IMG/VR virus record: IMGVR_UViG_3300032085_000688
Coordinates: 1-41,843 of that record
DNA from: a virus
Reading direction: 5' to 3' (one strand)
Length of the DNA: 41,843 bases
The notes beneath the pieces are model-generated. The model was not told where the DNA came from and searched no databases. It saw nothing but the letters and a program-made list of their open reading frames with translations. Below are positions 19,324 to 27,681 of the stretch, piece after piece (the first letter of the stretch is position 1; each line of letters begins with the position of its first letter). The position numbers and the translations under genes are program-made.

Positions 19324-21321
19324 ATGCCATTTAGCATCAGCCCATCTGTTACAATCACAGAACGAGATCTTAGTTCGATTATTCCACAAATCGCAACCAC
19401 GACGGGTGCATTTGTTGGTCGATTTGATAAAGGACCAGTCGATACCATTGTAGATATTGACAGCGAAAGAACATTGTCTGAAGTTTTTGGTAATCCATCA
19501 CCCGATGAAAGAGGTGTTGATTGGTTTGTTGCTGCAAACTTCTTAAATTACAGTGATAAATTGAAAGTTGTTAGAGTTGATGAGAGTGATGGTGCATTCT
19601 ACGCTGGAGCATTTGGTGGACTGACTGCTGCTAGTCTGGAAAATGGACAAGCATATTGTGGCGCAGGAACTAGTGGTGGATTTTTAGTCGCAACGGCAGA
19701 TCGAGCAAATCTGACCGCAAAAGAGCCTGGTGTTTTAGGAAACGGTCTTAGGGTTGTTGTTTTCCCCGCAGGAAACGACCCATTCGAAACAAACTTAAAC
19801 TCTGATGATTTAGGATTTAGTGGTGGTGTTGGCACTGCCTTGAATATTCCTAATTTTGATCCTCAAGCGGAAGCAAATTTATTCTCGTATGTTCCGACTA
19901 CAACTGCAAAAGTTAAAGAATCTGTTGATAATGGTATCTTTACGGGCGGAATAACTCAAGATGAAGTTCACTTTGCTGTGATTGATCAGTTGGGACTGTA
20001 TAACGAAACGAGTGGTGGTTTTGGAGTTACTGGTGCAGTTCTTGAGAAATTTGAAGGTCTTTCTCTCTGGAGAGGCGTTTATGACTCAACAGGTAGAAGT
20101 ATTTACTACAAAGACTATATCAATTCAAATTCTGAATACATTCAAATTGAAGAAAGTGTTCATAGATCACTCTTCAATGCACAAAAAGAGTTCGGTGGTG
20201 CTAGTGGTGGTGATCCACTTTGGTCACCAACATCGTCTTTTGTGTATGGACCACTGGGTGTGACCGCAAACGAAGATGATGTGAATACAGGTAATGGTAG
20301 ACCAAGATATCAAGCGTACAACGCTACGCTTGCTGGTGGTGCTGCTGCTGGTGTTACCTACCCATACGAGGGTGTGGGTTCGAACCCAAGTTTCAATGCT
20401 GACGTAAACCCACACAGGTATGCGATTCAAGCAGCATACGAGAAACACTTTGGTGATGCTGATTCGGTGGATATTGACTTACTCATCGGTGGCGCTGCTG
20501 AAGGACAGATCTCGAAGAAACTGATTGAGATTGCAGAGAGAAGAAAAGACTGCGTTGCATTCATTTCTCCTCCATCGTCTCCTGCTGGAACTGAATTTAA
20601 TGATATCTCATATCAAAGTTCATTACAGGGTTTCTCTGGTGCTGATGCAGTCACATCTTACAGAAACACTCAGGGATTCAACTCATCTTACGCTGTCATG
20701 GACAGCGGTTGGAAGCAAATGTATGACACATATAACGACCGACTGAGATGGACCCCATTGAACGCTGATGTTGCTGGTATTGTCGCTCGAACCGAAAATA
20801 CCACCGCACCATTCTTCTCACCTGCTGGTTTCAATAGAGGTCGAGTGCAAGGTGTTGTAAATCTTGCATTCAATCCTAATAAGGCTGCTAGAGATAAACT
20901 CTATGCCTTAGGAATCAACCCTGTTGTATCTTTCCCAGGCGAAGGTGCTGTTCTCTTCGGAGATAAAACACTTCAACGAAGAGGTTCTGCATTAGATCGC
21001 ATCAACGTGCGTAGATTGATGATTTCTCTTGAGAAAGCAATCTCCACTGCTGCGAAGTTCCAGTTGTTTGAGTTCAATGACGCATTTACACGAAGCAGTT
21101 TCATCGCATCAGTTGAACCATTCTTGCGTAGAGTGAAAGCAGAAAGAGGAGTTGATGACTTCAGAGTTGTGTGTGATGAAACAAACAACACTACACAAGT
21201 TATCGATTCAAATAGATTTGTTGCTGATATCTTCATTAAACCTGCGCGTTCAGTTAACTTTATCAACCTGAATTTCAGTGTCCTGAGATCAGACGCTACA
21301 TTTAGCGAAAGTGTAACATAA
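19324..21321 (+). CDS. 18: Tail sheath protein gp18
   Basis: A 665-residue contractile sheath subunit. The N-terminus has the sheath signature SPSVTITERDLS, followed by GAFVGRFDKGPVD. The C-terminal domain includes the conserved INVRRLMISLEKAI helix, FEFND and the FIKPARSVNFINL strand, the usual ending of T4-like sheath proteins. The ATG follows AAGGAG and a late promoter. Length is close to T4 gp18 (659 residues). Confidence 0.95.
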   Translation: MPFSISPSVTITERDLSSIIPQIATTTGAFVGRFDKGPVDTIVDIDSERTLSEVFGNPSPDERGVDWFVAANFLNYSDKLKVVRVDESDGAFYAGAFGGLTAASLENGQAYCGAGTSGGFLVATADRANLTAKEPGVLGNGLRVVVFPAGNDPFETNLNSDDLGFSGGVGTALNIPNFDPQAEANLFSYVPTTTAKVKESVDNGIFTGGITQDEVHFAVIDQLGLYNETSGGFGVTGAVLEKFEGLSLWRGVYDSTGRSIYYKDYINSNSEYIQIEESVHRSLFNAQKEFGGASGGDPLWSPTSSFVYGPLGVTANEDDVNTGNGRPRYQAYNATLAGGAAAGVTYPYEGVGSNPSFNADVNPHRYAIQAAYEKHFGDADSVDIDLLIGGAAEGQISKKLIEIAERRKDCVAFISPPSSPAGTEFNDISYQSSLQGFSGADAVTSYRNTQGFNSSYAVMDSGWKQMYDTYNDRLRWTPLNADVAGIVARTENTTAPFFSPAGFNRGRVQGVVNLAFNPNKAARDKLYALGINPVVSFPGEGAVLFGDKTLQRRGSALDRINVRRLMISLEKAISTAAKFQLFEFNDAFTRSSFIASVEPFLRRVKAERGVDDFRVVCDETNNTTQVIDSNRFVADIFIKPARSVNFINLNFSVLRSDATFSESVT

Positions 21322-21334
21322 CGGCAAAAACTCT

Positions 21335-21342
21335 TATAAATA
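21335..21342 (+). promoter_or_regulatory. Late promoter TATAAATA upstream of gp19
   Basis: Exact match in the 39-base gap between gp18 and gp19, ending 18 bases before the gp19 ATG. This would add tube-specific late transcripts on top of readthrough from gp18, fitting the high copy number of the tube subunit. Confidence 0.75.
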
Positions 21343-21360
21343 TAGAGAAAGGAAGATTAA

Positions 21361-21885
21361 ATGACAACAATTAACGAGTTTTCACAAGCGTTTGGTCAGG
21401 GACAAAGATCAACACTTTTCCAAGTGAGAGGTGAGATCCCAGGCTCAAGCACGAATCAAACTGAGAGAACTTTCTTTATTAAGTCTGCTCAATACCCTGC
21501 ATCGACGATTGGTTTTATCGAGGTTCCGTTCAAAGGTCGTAAAATTAAAAGACCTGGCGACAGAACGTTTGCTGAGTGGTCACTTACTGTTGTTCAAGAC
21601 GCTGACAACAGAATTCGTGAGGACTTCATTGGTTGGATGAACCAATTGAACTCTCATGAAAATATCACAGGTGCAACGCCTGGACCTGCTTTGTTCCCAA
21701 CGTGGACCATCGAGGCTCTCCAGCAAGATGATTCAATCTCAGGTGGTCAAGGGATTCAACTCATCAACTGCTTCCCAACCGAGGTTGGAACACTTGAATT
21801 TAATTATGAAACAGTCGATACCTTTGCGGAGTTTACAGTAACACTTCAATATGATTACTGGACCTCTCAAAAGTCTAACGACTAA
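21361..21885 (+). CDS. 19: Tail tube protein gp19
   Basis: A 174-residue tail tube subunit; T4 gp19 has 163 residues. It contains FFIKSAQYPASTIGFIEVPF, then a GRKIKRPGDRTF turn, WSLTVVQD, and a C-terminal TVDTFAEFTVTLQYDYW strand, all characteristic of the gp19 family. It follows the sheath gene and precedes the portal gene, the standard order. Confidence 0.93.
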   Translation: MTTINEFSQAFGQGQRSTLFQVRGEIPGSSTNQTERTFFIKSAQYPASTIGFIEVPFKGRKIKRPGDRTFAEWSLTVVQDADNRIREDFIGWMNQLNSHENITGATPGPALFPTWTIEALQQDDSISGGQGIQLINCFPTEVGTLEFNYETVDTFAEFTVTLQYDYWTSQKSND

Positions 21886-21900
21886 TAAAGGATTTATATT

Positions 21901-23448
21901 ATGCCGATTGACTTATTTGGTTTCTCTATCGGAAGAAAAGGTAGAGAAGCCCCGAAACCTATAGACTCGAATACCGAGGGCGGTGAAGGTTTATCCTTCG
22001 TCGCCCCCGATTCGTATGATGGTACAATCAACGTTGAAGCGGGTGGTATTTTTGGTCACTACGTCAACTTTGATGAGCAAGTAAAAAACGAGTATGATCT
22101 TATACAAAGATACAGAGCGATGGCGATGTATCCAGAGGTTGACATCGCAATCACGGACATCGTAAATGATGCATTGGTGATGGATGAATCAAAAAGACCT
22201 GTAGAACTCATACTTGAAAATGTTAAACTGTCAGACAACATCAAGAATAAGGTTCAAGAAGAATTTGAAACAGTGCTGAGTCTTTACGATTTTAACAATA
22301 AAGCATATGACTTATTTCGCCGTTGGTATGTGGATAGCAAACTTTACTACCATATTATTATTGATGACTCAAACCCAAAACTTGGTATTAAAGAGTTAAG
22401 ACCGATTGATCCTCTTAAGATCAATAAGGTCAGAAAGGTAGAGAAAGACACCGTTAGAAAAAATGGAGGGTCTTTTCCTGTTATAAAGGGAGTCGAAGAG
22501 TTTTACATCTATAAAGAAACAGATAAGAACTCTTTAACACCAACTCCACAAACAGGATTGAAGATCTCACCTGATTCTATAATTTACTGTCACTCTGGTC
22601 TTATCGAATATGGAAATAAGCGAGTCGTTGGATACTTAAGTAAAGCGATTCGTCCATTGAACATGCTTCGACAGATCGAAGATTCTGTTGTCATTTACAG
22701 AATGTCAAGAGCGCCTGAGCGTAGAGTATTTTATATCGATGTCGGTAACCTACCAAAAGATAAAGCCGAGCAGTATATGAGAAGTCAGATGACTCGGTAT
22801 CGTAATAAGATTACTTATGATCAAAACACAGGTGAAATGCGTGATGATCGTAGACACTCATCCATACTTGAGGACTATTGGTTACCACGAAGAGAGGGTG
22901 GTCGTGGAACAGAAATCACATCACTCGATGGTGGTCAAAACTTGGGTGAAATGGAGGATGTCGAATACTTCATGCGAAAGTTATATCGTGCATTAAACGT
23001 TCCACCGTCAAGACTTGATGCTGAAAACGGTTTCAATATGGGTCGATCCGCTGAGATCACTAGAGACGAAGTTAAGTTCTTTAGATTTATTGATCGACTT
23101 CGTAACCGATTCGCAGACTTATTATTACAAACTCTTCGAACACAACTTATTCTTAGAGGTGTGATGAAGAAAGAGGATTGGGATTCTATCTCACAAGATA
23201 TTAGTTTCAAATTCAAAACAGAGTCTTACTTCCATGAACTGAAAGAAACAGAAATGTTGAAAGAAAGAATGGAAATTCTTCGTGACATGGATGATGTTGT
23301 TGGTAAATACTATTCAGTTGAATGGGTGAGAAAGAACGTTCTTAAGCAAACTGATGAAGAAATTAAAGAAATGGACAAGCAGATGAAGTCTGAAACTGAT
23401 GCAGGCATTATTGGTGGTGATGATGAGGAGGAACCAGATGAACGATAA
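21901..23448 (+). CDS. 20: Portal vertex protein gp20
   Basis: A 515-residue portal subunit; T4 gp20 has 524. Recognisable segments are YRAMAMYPEVDIAITDIVND (residues about 72-91), ELRPIDPLKI, HSGLIEYGNKRVVGYL, RAPERRVFYIDVGNLP and NVPPSRLDAENGFNMGR. The portal forms the dodecameric DNA entry channel and nucleates prohead assembly. The C-terminus is acidic. The next small gene starts inside the last codons of this one. Confidence 0.95.
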   Translation: MPIDLFGFSIGRKGREAPKPIDSNTEGGEGLSFVAPDSYDGTINVEAGGIFGHYVNFDEQVKNEYDLIQRYRAMAMYPEVDIAITDIVNDALVMDESKRPVELILENVKLSDNIKNKVQEEFETVLSLYDFNNKAYDLFRRWYVDSKLYYHIIIDDSNPKLGIKELRPIDPLKINKVRKVEKDTVRKNGGSFPVIKGVEEFYIYKETDKNSLTPTPQTGLKISPDSIIYCHSGLIEYGNKRVVGYLSKAIRPLNMLRQIEDSVVIYRMSRAPERRVFYIDVGNLPKDKAEQYMRSQMTRYRNKITYDQNTGEMRDDRRHSSILEDYWLPRREGGRGTEITSLDGGQNLGEMEDVEYFMRKLYRALNVPPSRLDAENGFNMGRSAEITRDEVKFFRFIDRLRNRFADLLLQTLRTQLILRGVMKKEDWDSISQDISFKFKTESYFHELKETEMLKERMEILRDMDDVVGKYYSVEWVRKNVLKQTDEEIKEMDKQMKSETDAGIIGGDDEEEPDER

Positions 23449-23617
23449 TATTCGTAACATGTTGCAGTATAGTTTAATTGGTAATGAGGATGAGTTTAAA
23501 CAGGCTTTTGAAACAGAAGTCAATGATCGTATCGCTGATAAACTAGCACAAAGACACGTTGATATCACATCAAACATTTTACAAAACGAACAAGAGCAAG
23601 AAACCGAAGAAGAATAA
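23438..23617 (+). CDS. Small prohead core protein, gp67/gp68-like
   Basis: A 59-residue acidic protein. The start at 23438 (MNDNIRNML) is chosen over 23399 because GAGGAGGAA lies just upstream and the earlier ATG is inside the portal gene. It has the pattern of the small T4-like core proteins: a hydrophobic helix, then IGNEDEFKQAFETE, then DKLAQRHVDI, and a Glu-rich tail. T4 has gp67 and gp68 at this place, between portal and protease; they are internal scaffold components degraded during maturation. The identification rests on position and this short pattern. Confidence 0.7.
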   Translation: MNDNIRNMLQYSLIGNEDEFKQAFETEVNDRIADKLAQRHVDITSNILQNEQEQETEEE

Positions 23618-23625
23618 TTTTTTTT

Positions 23626-23633
23626 TCTAAATA
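23626..23633 (+). promoter_or_regulatory. Late-promoter-like TCTAAATA
   Basis: One mismatch to TATAAATA, in the 36-base gap after the small core gene, next to a run of nine or more T residues and 20 bases before the next ATG. It is plausible as a weaker late promoter. Confidence 0.45.
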
Positions 23634-23653
23634 TAGTAGAAAAGGGAGAAGTT

Positions 23654-24193
23654 ATGTTATCAAAAGACATCTTAGATCATATTGTTAATGGTAATTCCAC
23701 GGAAGCACGGAACATGACTGTTAACTTACTTCAAGCAAAGTTGAGTGAACTCATGGCACAAAAGTATGATGAGGTCGCTCCTACTGTATTTGGTGAAACC
23801 AAAAAAGAACAAAAGAAAGCACCTGTCACAGATAAAGATGACGATGGTGAAGGTATGGACCCAGTTGGTCAAGAAGACGACGATGTTGATAATGACGGTG
23901 ATTCTGATAGCAGTGATAAGTATCTGAAGAATCGTCGTAAAGTCGTAACAAAAGCAGTAAAACAGGATGAACAAGTTGGTGCTAGATCTGCTGGTATGCA
24001 ACGTGGTGGAAGGAAAACGTACGGTGTTCGTGATGTTGAATTCAAAGGCGCTAGTCCAGAGCAACAATCACGAATGAAGACTCGTTATTATCAAGACAAA
24101 GAGAGACAAACCAGAGACGCTGAAAGAGAACGCAAACAAAAACAAAGAGAAAGAGAAGCAAAGCAACGTGAGAGAGGAGTAAGACCAGCATGA
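23654..24193 (+). CDS. Prohead core protein, gp67/gp68-like, charged
   Basis: A 179-residue protein. Its first 40 residues (IVNGNSTEARNMTVNLLQAK, then ELMAQKYDEVAPTVFG) match the gp67-like pattern of helix, GN, EA, L-x-K-x-E and A-x-F. This resembles the preceding 59-residue protein, so the pair may be tandem paralogues. Next comes an acidic stretch (residues about 60-95) and then a very basic Lys/Arg/Gln-rich C-terminus. Such charge-segregated tails suit DNA contact or scaffold packing. It overlaps gp21 by 4 bases. Confidence 0.7.
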   Translation: MLSKDILDHIVNGNSTEARNMTVNLLQAKLSELMAQKYDEVAPTVFGETKKEQKKAPVTDKDDDGEGMDPVGQEDDDVDNDGDSDSSDKYLKNRRKVVTKAVKQDEQVGARSAGMQRGGRKTYGVRDVEFKGASPEQQSRMKTRYYQDKERQTRDAERERKQKQREREAKQRERGVRPA

Positions 24194-24840
24194 AACTCAT
24201 CACAGAAATGACCGAAGATATTCAGATTGTGACTGAAACCATCGATGAAGGTAAAGGTCGAGAACACTTTATTGAAGGTGTTTTTATGCAATCAAATCTT
24301 AAGAACAGAAATGGTCGTGTATATCCTAGAGAAACCTTGATGAATGAGGTTGCTCGATACAATAAAGAATATGTGAGTAAGAATCGTGCGATGGGTGAAC
24401 TAAATCACCCACAAGGACCAACTGTAAATCTCGATAGAGTTTCGCATATCATAAAAGAACTTCGTCCTGACGGAGATAACGTTTATGGTAAGGCGAAAAT
24501 CATGGAAACCCCTATGGGTAAAATCGCTAAGAACTTAATCGATGAGGGTGCGAAACTCGGTGTTTCATCTCGCGGTATGGGTTCACTCAAACAAAACAAA
24601 GATGGTGAAAACGAAGTTCAAAAAGACTTCATGCTCGCCGCTGTAGATATTGTCGCTGATCCATCTGCTCCTAATGCCTTCGTTGAAGGAATCATGGAAG
24701 GTAGAGAGTGGGTTTGGGATAATGGTATTCTCAAAGAAAAGCATATTGCTGAATATGAGAAAGAGATAGAGTCTGCATCTAAAGCAGATCTCGAAGAAAA
24801 GAAACTTGAGATATGGACGGACTTTATCTCAAAACTGTGA
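24190..24840 (+). CDS. 21: Prohead core protease gp21
   Basis: A 216-residue serine protease that matures the prohead by cutting scaffold and capsid proteins; T4 gp21 has 212 residues. The herpesvirus-protease-like catalytic set is visible: His73 in GELNHPQ, Ser126/127 in GVSSRG, and Asp157 in VDIVADPSAP. The N-terminal FIEGVFMQSNLKNRNGRVYP is the usual family signature. It starts in an ATGA overlap with the core protein gene. Confidence 0.95.
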   Translation: MKLITEMTEDIQIVTETIDEGKGREHFIEGVFMQSNLKNRNGRVYPRETLMNEVARYNKEYVSKNRAMGELNHPQGPTVNLDRVSHIIKELRPDGDNVYGKAKIMETPMGKIAKNLIDEGAKLGVSSRGMGSLKQNKDGENEVQKDFMLAAVDIVADPSAPNAFVEGIMEGREWVWDNGILKEKHIAEYEKEIESASKADLEEKKLEIWTDFISKL

Positions 24841-24843
24841 ATT

Positions 24844-24851
24844 TATAAATA
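24844..24851 (+). promoter_or_regulatory. Late promoter TATAAATA upstream of gp22
   Basis: Exact match immediately after the gp21 stop, 40 bases before the gp22 ATG and upstream of its AAAGGAGAG ribosome site. It would drive the abundant scaffold gene and possibly gp23. Confidence 0.78.
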
Positions 24852-24891
24852 GAGAGACTTTAGCCACAATCTTTAAAGGAGAGACACTAAG

Positions 24892-26112
24892 ATGGAACAT
24901 TTAGATCCAATTGAAACCGCAAGAAGAATTCTCGCTGGAGAATCTTTAGTCGAAAATAATATCGTCGAGGACGAAGTTGATGAAATCGTTGTCGAGGATT
25001 TTGAAGATCTTGATATCGAAGAAGTCGAAGAAATGGCTCACGGTAATAAGAAGAAGATGAAAAAAGAAGAGGATGACGAGGATGACGACGACGATGATGA
25101 TGTCGAAGAAGCCATGCATCCTATGGGTAAGAAAAAGTTAAATGCAACCTACGGTAAAATGAACGCAGGTAAGCATAAGATGAATGCAGGTATGCATAAG
25201 ATGAAAGAGGCTGAAACCGTCGTTGACGATGAAGCACAATCTCAGGATACCGAGGGTAAGAAACCTCAAACTGCTAAACCCGTTGGTAACGCATCTGGTA
25301 AGAACCAAGCAACCATTAAAACAAAACCATCTAAGGCTAAGGCTGGTAAGATCCCTCAAAATCAAGGAAACGTTGGTGATGTCGGATCTATGAAGGAGCA
25401 TGTTGATGCACTCTTTACGGGTGAAGACCTCTCCGAAGATTTTAAGGTTAAGGCTTTGACCATCTTCGAAACAGCGTTGAATGAAAGAGCAGCACAAGTC
25501 GAAGAAGAATTGACTCTTCAATACGAAGAAGCAATCGCTGAACACACAGAAGCAGTGTCTAAAGAACTTGCAGAAAAACTTGACGACTACCTCTCCTATG
25601 TTGTCGAACAGTGGATGCAAGAAAACGAACTCGCTATTGAAACGGGTATTCGTGCTGACGTTGCAGAAAACTTCTTGAGTGGATTGAAAGGTCTGTTCGA
25701 ATCGAACTACATCGAGGTTCCCGAAGAGAAGTATGACTTGGTGGAAAGCCTCGCACAAACTGTTGTTGACTTAGAAGAAAAACTCAACGATGAACTTAAC
25801 TACAACATCGAACTGAAACAAACAGTTGAAGAAAAAACAAGAGATGAAATTTTTGTTGAAGTTACTGAAGACTTAGTTGATACGGATACTGAAAAAATGA
25901 GAACACTGTCTGAAAACCTTGAGTTTACAGATGAAGACAGTTTCCGTAATAAACTCGAAGTTCTTAAAGACAACTACCTCTCGGAAGGTGTCTTGACTGA
26001 GGATACTGAAGTGTCTACTTCAGTCGAAAATTCTGACACTAGTTTAATGAGTGCGTACACTGATGCACTTACTAGAGTCGCTAAGTCCGCAAACGACAAC
26101 AAGGTTTCTTGA
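24892..26112 (+). CDS. 22: Prohead core scaffold protein gp22
   Basis: A 406-residue scaffold protein, longer than T4 gp22 (269). Residues about 20-75 are very acidic, ending in a long Asp run. A Lys/Met stretch near 85-108 repeats the pattern KMNAGKHKMNAGMHKMK. Residues about 165-370 are predicted to be long coiled helices rich in Glu and Leu, as in the gp22 core domain. It is directly followed by the capsid gene. Expected to be degraded by gp21 during maturation. Confidence 0.9.
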   Translation: MEHLDPIETARRILAGESLVENNIVEDEVDEIVVEDFEDLDIEEVEEMAHGNKKKMKKEEDDEDDDDDDDVEEAMHPMGKKKLNATYGKMNAGKHKMNAGMHKMKEAETVVDDEAQSQDTEGKKPQTAKPVGNASGKNQATIKTKPSKAKAGKIPQNQGNVGDVGSMKEHVDALFTGEDLSEDFKVKALTIFETALNERAAQVEEELTLQYEEAIAEHTEAVSKELAEKLDDYLSYVVEQWMQENELAIETGIRADVAENFLSGLKGLFESNYIEVPEEKYDLVESLAQTVVDLEEKLNDELNYNIELKQTVEEKTRDEIFVEVTEDLVDTDTEKMRTLSENLEFTDEDSFRNKLEVLKDNYLSEGVLTEDTEVSTSVENSDTSLMSAYTDALTRVAKSANDNKVS

Positions 26113-26124
26113 AAAACAGAATAT

Positions 26125-26132
26125 TATAACTA
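26125..26132 (+). promoter_or_regulatory. Possible late promoter TATAACTA upstream of gp23
   Basis: The only candidate before the capsid ATG, 37 bases away, with one mismatch to TATAAATA. A strong AAAGGAG ribosome site follows. gp23 may also rely on readthrough from the gp22 promoter. Confidence 0.4.
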
Positions 26133-26169
26133 TTAAGAGTAGTATACAACTATATCAAAGGAGATAGAA

Positions 26170-27597
26170 ATGGATTTTAACGGAGTTACACCTTATGACC
26201 AACTTACTGAGAAGTGGTCGCCAGTTCTTGATCATCAAGCGATGCCTGAAATCGAAGATGGTTATAGAAGAAAAGTTACCGCTGCTCTTCTTGAGAATCA
26301 AGAATCAGCACTTAGAGAGCAATCGCTGAACGAAGCGCCTAACTCACTGAACCATGCTGGTTCTGGTGGTCTTGCAGGTGTAGACGGGTCACAAAGACCA
26401 CTCGGTGGTTATGATCCTATTCTGATCTCTCTCGTTCGTCGTGCGATGCCTAACCTGATGGCATATGATGTCTGTGGTGTTCAGCCTATGAGCGCCCCAA
26501 CAGGTCTTATCTTCGCACTTAAGTCTCAATTCAGCGGTGCTGACAGAAACAACGAAGCCCTCTTCGCAGAAGCAGGTAACTTCGGTGGTACTGGTGGTGC
26601 TACTGCTGCTGCTAACTTCGACCCATTGTTAGGTGTTACCGCAGGTGATGTCTCAATCGGTCGTCCTATGAGCAGAGACTCTGCTGAAGCACTCGGTGAA
26701 AACAGTGCTTTCAATTCGATGGCATTCAGCATCGAGCGAACTTCTGTCACAGCGAAGACTCGCGCCCTGAAAGCGGAATACACAACCGAACTCGCCCAAG
26801 ACTTGCGTGCTGTTCACGGTCTTGACGCTGAAACCGAACTCGCTAACATTCTCAGCACGGAAATCCTTGCTGAAATCAACCGCGAGATCATTCGCACCAT
26901 CTACGGTGTTGCGAAACTCGGTGCCCAGCAAAAAGATCTGACATACGCCAACACTGGTGCTACACCTGTGATTGGTCACCCTGGCACTGGTCAAGGTGGT
27001 ATGTACGACCTCGACTCCGACTCTGACGGTCGTTGGTCAGCAGAGCGTTGGAGAGGACTCATGTTCCAAATCGAACGCGAAGCAAACGTTATCGCCAAGC
27101 AAACTCGTAGAGGAAAAGGTAACGTCATCATCTGTGATGCTGATACCGCATCTGCTCTTGCTATGGGTGGATACCTCAACATCTCTCCTGCACTGAATGT
27201 TAACCTGAACATCGACGATACAGGTAACACATTCGCAGGTGTTCTTAACGGTAAGTTTAGAGTCTACATTGACCCATTCGCTACCGAAGCATCAACTTCC
27301 TTTACCAACAACAGACCAACTAACTACGTCTGTGTCGGTTATAAGGGTACGAACCCGTATGATGCTGGATTGTTCTACTGCCCATACGTTCCGTTGCAAA
27401 TGGTTCGTGCAGTCGGTGAGAACACCTTCCAGCCCAAGATCGGATTCAAGACTCGTTACGGTCTGGTTTCTAACCCATTCGTGACGACGACTGGTGCTGC
27501 GAACGGTACGCCTGACGGTGAAACACTCACCATCCGTGCTAACCAATACTATCGTATCTTTAGAGTTCTTAACCTTCACGGTAACTCTGGAACCTAA
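26170..27597 (+). CDS. 23: Major capsid protein gp23
   Basis: A 475-residue capsid precursor. Signature segments include LISLVRRAMPNLMAYDVCGVQPM, EALGENSAFNSMAFSIER, AKTRALKAEYTTELAQDL and the closing NQYYRIFRVLNLHG. A likely gp21 processing site is SLNE|AP, after Glu55, matching the family rule of cutting after Glu in a hydrophobic-x-Glu context and giving a mature protein of about 420 residues. Codons ending in C are clearly more common than in neighbours, as expected for a very highly expressed gene. A strong terminator follows. Confidence 0.96.
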   Translation: MDFNGVTPYDQLTEKWSPVLDHQAMPEIEDGYRRKVTAALLENQESALREQSLNEAPNSLNHAGSGGLAGVDGSQRPLGGYDPILISLVRRAMPNLMAYDVCGVQPMSAPTGLIFALKSQFSGADRNNEALFAEAGNFGGTGGATAAANFDPLLGVTAGDVSIGRPMSRDSAEALGENSAFNSMAFSIERTSVTAKTRALKAEYTTELAQDLRAVHGLDAETELANILSTEILAEINREIIRTIYGVAKLGAQQKDLTYANTGATPVIGHPGTGQGGMYDLDSDSDGRWSAERWRGLMFQIEREANVIAKQTRRGKGNVIICDADTASALAMGGYLNISPALNVNLNIDDTGNTFAGVLNGKFRVYIDPFATEASTSFTNNRPTNYVCVGYKGTNPYDAGLFYCPYVPLQMVRAVGENTFQPKIGFKTRYGLVSNPFVTTTGAANGTPDGETLTIRANQYYRIFRVLNLHGNSGT

Positions 27598-27620
27598 TAG
27601 ATAAAAACTCCGAGTGAAGT

Positions 27621-27652
27621 AAGAGAGGGGGGTCTTTGACCCCCCTCTTTTC
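27621..27652 (+). terminator. Strong intrinsic terminator after gp23
   Basis: An inverted repeat pairs AGAGGGGGGTC with GACCCCCCTCT around a 3-base loop, with at least 11 base pairs, followed by TTTT. It lies 24 bases after the gp23 stop and ends the head-gene transcript before the two inserted genes. Confidence 0.9.
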
Positions 27653-27653
27653 G

Positions 27654-27661
27654 TATACATA
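27654..27661 (+). promoter_or_regulatory. Late-promoter-like TATACATA before the dockerin-like gene
   Basis: One mismatch to TATAAATA, placed just after the gp23 terminator and 20 bases before the ATG. Because the terminator should block readthrough, the following gene needs its own promoter, and this is the best candidate. The same TATACATA occurs before gp13 (14752) and before 29411. Confidence 0.45.
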
Positions 27662-27681
27662 GTAAACAGGAGGTCTATATT

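Noticed and set aside
25138-25758. 206-codon open frame on the minus strand
   Set aside because: Lies wholly inside gp22, opposite a low-stop coding sequence; Phe/Cys/Leu-rich translation is typical of an antisense shadow and no ribosome site is present.
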